Source of the DNA: Candidatus Zymogenus sp.
GTDB lineage: Bacteria; Desulfobacterota; Zymogenia; Zymogenales; Zymogenaceae
DNA length: 7,925 nt
Direction: 5' to 3'
Assembly: GCA_030613285.1 (NCBI GenBank)
Contig: JAUWME010000086.1
Coordinates: forward strand, 1 to 7,925
Under the pieces are notes generated by a model. It searched no databases and had not been told where the DNA came from. It saw only the letters and a list, made by a program, of their open reading frames with translations. Below are positions 6,194-7,925 of the stretch, piece after piece. Made by a program: the position numbers and the translations under genes. Position 1 is the stretch's first letter, and each line of letters opens with the position of its first letter.

Positions 6194-7309
6194 TTACCTC
6201 TTCTTTTCCCGAACAGAAATAATCTTTTTAGCACTATTTGCAATCAAAGCCGATACACCCTTGCTGTTTGCAACACTTTTAATATCTTTTTTGGTTAAAA
6301 ATTTCAAAAACCTTATCGCCACCCCCGGCGGTGTCTTGGGATTATTAACAAGTGCCAGCTTAATGGAATAATTTTTGGTCCATTCATTATTCATGACGAT
6401 TAACCTTAATGCCTCATCACTTGACTGCTTCGATTTGGCAATGTTCAGTATTTCCTCATCAGTAATTTTTGGACTCTTGATTGTAGCTGTGATCACGAGC
6501 TTGTTTGAATCGCGAAGGAGAATTGTACGGGCCTCTTTGTCACATTTCGTGGCAAGTTTCATCTTTTCAGAAACAGACATAAACATGATCTTCTGACCAA
6601 TTGTTTTTTTCTCCTCTTCATCTTCATCGGCTGGTTTTTTTGCACCTTCCCCCGCCCCGGAAGTGGTTGCACCAGTGACTGTTCCTGTCACTCTTGGAGT
6701 TGTCGTATCCACAATACTTTTTTCTTCAGGAATTTTTTCATCACCAGCATCAGCCACACCAACTCTGGCATTAGTTTTAACTACAGTTTCTGATGCAACT
6801 GTAGTTTCAGTTGGGCTTGCTCCAAATCCATCCCTTAATTCTCGCAGCTTCTCTCTTATCGCCGCTGTAATGGCAGGATTTTCCATGAGGGCATTAAATA
6901 TCTTTTGAGAGCGAGAAAGTCTCACATAGTTATTGCTTATCATCTCAACAATTGCAGGATTTTTTACTTGGGCAAGATAGGCAATCGTATTATCTGATGT
7001 GAACTCACTCAGTATTACTATCTTGACAAACTTAGTCCTGTCCTTGTGATACCGGATCAGAAAATCTATCGCTCCGGGGTCAATACCTCTTTTAATAGTC
7101 TCAACAATGATGTCAGTCGAAAATATTTTTAGGGTATTCTGCGCTTTTTTTTTGATTTCTACGTCCTTATCGAAACAGAGGATATAAAGAATTTTTAGCA
7201 AATCCCTCGGTGGAAGTGGTATTGCGCCACTTGCCGCCATCAACCTCACGTTTCTGGGAGATTTTGGATCGACAAACTTGGCTATATTTTTTGTGACATT
7301 TATTTTCAT
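6194..7309 (-). CDS. HEAT/LRV-like helical repeat protein, partner of the GTPase operon
   Basis: The 371-residue product has two alpha-helical repeat domains (about 1-160 and 237-371) joined by a low-complexity Thr/Ala/Glu linker (162-236). Helix pairs recur with an N-P or S-P turn: VKNPAI, MENPAI, IKSPKI, VNNPKT, as in HEAT or leucine-rich-variant solenoids. The C-terminal half has a sequence flavour (MSVSEKMKLA, REAR-like and NEWTKNYSIKLALVNNP segments) that I associate with uncharacterised deltaproteobacterial proteins. No catalytic motif, signal peptide or membrane helix is seen, so it should be a cytoplasmic scaffold. Its ATG overlaps the TGA of the reading frame that ends the SPOR gene (ATGA), and its own Shine-Dalgarno is poor, suggesting translational coupling. 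It ends in TAATAG just before the GTPase. Existence is sure; binding to the GTPase is inferred from operon order only. Confidence 0.85.
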   Translation of the reverse strand: MKINVTKNIAKFVDPKSPRNVRLMAASGAIPLPPRDLLKILYILCFDKDVEIKKKAQNTLKIFSTDIIVETIKRGIDPGAIDFLIRYHKDRTKFVKIVILSEFTSDNTIAYLAQVKNPAIVEMISNNYVRLSRSQKIFNALMENPAITAAIREKLRELRDGFGASPTETTVASETVVKTNARVGVADAGDEKIPEEKSIVDTTTPRVTGTVTGATTSGAGEGAKKPADEDEEEKKTIGQKIMFMSVSEKMKLATKCDKEARTILLRDSNKLVITATIKSPKITDEEILNIAKSKQSSDEALRLIVMNNEWTKNYSIKLALVNNPKTPPGVAIRFLKFLTKKDIKSVANSKGVSALIANSAKKIISVREKKR

Positions 7310-7779
7310 TGGTCTTTGTTGACGATGATGGGATAAAACCCCCTCTCTTTTAAAAGACTTAAAACCTTCTTCGCATCTTCAATATTGTTATAACTTCCGA
7401 TCATGATACGCTTAAAAGTAACATCTACCTTTCTTGTCTTTGAGGGGAACGGGACCAGAACCCTCTGAATTTAGCTTTAAAATTAGTGCTTTTGTCTCAT
7501 CTTCGTTGAGATTTTCTCCAACGATTGGGCAGTACGAGTCGAGTTTCCTGTTTATCTCTTTGATATGAGTGAAATATCCGAGAGTGGAAACCTCATCTCT
7601 TACCCTGTTGAGTTTCTTATGGATAATGAAGGCTCCCAATTGCAGCAAGTATTGCTTCGGGCTCGGTTTTCTTGGGGAGTGTATCATGTTTTGCCGGACT
7701 GGTGGATCGAGGCAACATTTTTTCCTCTTGTTTCACACAGCCGGAAAAAAGTGTTGGCAGCAACCATCATCAAAATCAT
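7306..7779 (-). pseudogene. SPOR-domain lipoprotein gene, broken by one-base frameshifts
   Basis: The coding signal passes through the three minus-strand frames in turn. Frame A starts at ATG 7779 with MILMMV. Frame B (from 7766) reads LLPTLFSGCVKQEE, a lipobox with Cys at 7739-7737. Frame C (about 7687-7412) carries KQYLLQLGAF and GYFTHIKEINRKLDSYCPIVG, a SPOR-type segment, and ends at TAA 7414-7412. Frame D (from about 7433) continues KVDVTFKRIMIGSYNNIEDA and ends in FYPIIVNKDQ at TGA 7308-7306, a second SPOR-like half overlapping the next start by ATGA. Every step is +1, as if one extra base were present each time. Removing three bases would restore a lipoprotein of about 156 residues. SPOR domains bind glycan strands lacking stem peptides, often at division sites. 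The C-to-D break is the surest; the first two are less so. Real decay and sequence error cannot be told apart here. Confidence 0.75.
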
Positions 7780-7820
7780 TAGAAGGGGCAATAGCCTTAC
7801 TGGGAGTAAAGGGAAAAGAG

Positions 7821-7925
7821 ACACCCCTCCCCCAACTGACCAACCCAGCCAACCTCGCCCAACTCCCCAATTAGTTTACCGACACTAACAACCCCCATTT
7901 ACCAGCAACCCCATTTATCGACAAC
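7821..7925 (-). repeat. Second copy of the G-rich repeat family, inverted
   Basis: Read on the minus strand, this end holds AATGGGGTTGCTGGTAAATG, sharing GGGGTTGCTGGTA with 4761-4773, then further G-runs and a GGTTGGCTGGG about 56 bases further on. Period and wording match the array at 4751-4980 but the orientation is opposite. It lies just upstream of the broken SPOR gene and runs off the right edge, so its full length is unknown. Open frames on the plus strand here are translations of the repeat and look non-coding. Confidence 0.65.

Noticed and set aside
7412..7470. Programmed -1 frameshift in the SPOR gene
   Set aside because: The downstream frame is reached by +1, not -1, and no A-AAA-AAG-type slippery heptamer is present.
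7565..7888. Two overlapping plus-strand open frames
   Set aside because: They are antisense to the SPOR gene and run into the C-rich repeat; neither has a ribosome site or recognisable domain.

Overview
The window most resembles a Desulfobacterota or other deltaproteobacterial-type genome of moderate GC. The inference rests on an MglA-like GTPase beside a HEAT/LRV-like helical repeat protein, lipoproteins with lipoboxes and a Mut7-C protein. No RNA gene or phylogenetic marker is present, so this placement is tentative. No transposase, integrase, CRISPR array, tRNA or rRNA is visible.

Layout, left to right. Positions 1-170 (minus) hold the first 56 codons of a NUDIX hydrolase that runs off the left edge. 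Divergent from it is a PotD-like polyamine-type solute-binding lipoprotein (306-1490), then an unrecognised six-helix membrane protein (1588-2280) closed by a strong intrinsic terminator (2311-2348). A cytoplasmic PQQ-type beta-propeller gene (3318-2452, minus) converges on that terminator and has a near-consensus sigma-70 promoter. Next, on the plus strand, are a DUF2007 protein (3485-3766), a Mut7-C zinc-ribbon protein that appears to lack a catalytic Asp (3808-4233), and a small helical protein (4404-4736) whose leader can form two mutually exclusive hairpins.

The right third is a minus-strand operon: a SPOR-domain lipoprotein gene broken by one-base frameshifts (about 7779-7306), a helical repeat protein (7309-6194), and an MglA-like GTPase with a 190-residue acidic C-terminal extension (6179-4995). 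The first two overlap by ATGA and the last two are 14 bases apart, so the three are probably co-transcribed. A peptidoglycan-binding envelope protein, a helical scaffold and a polarity-type GTPase suggest a cell-polarity or surface-organisation module. That role is inferred, and no MglB/Roadblock partner lies in the window.

This operon is flanked on both sides, in inverted orientation, by degenerate G-rich repeats of about 56-59 bp (4751-4980, G-rich on plus; about 7821-7925, G-rich on minus). These repeats, the frameshifted SPOR gene and the altered Mut7-C protein are the parts most worth a second look.
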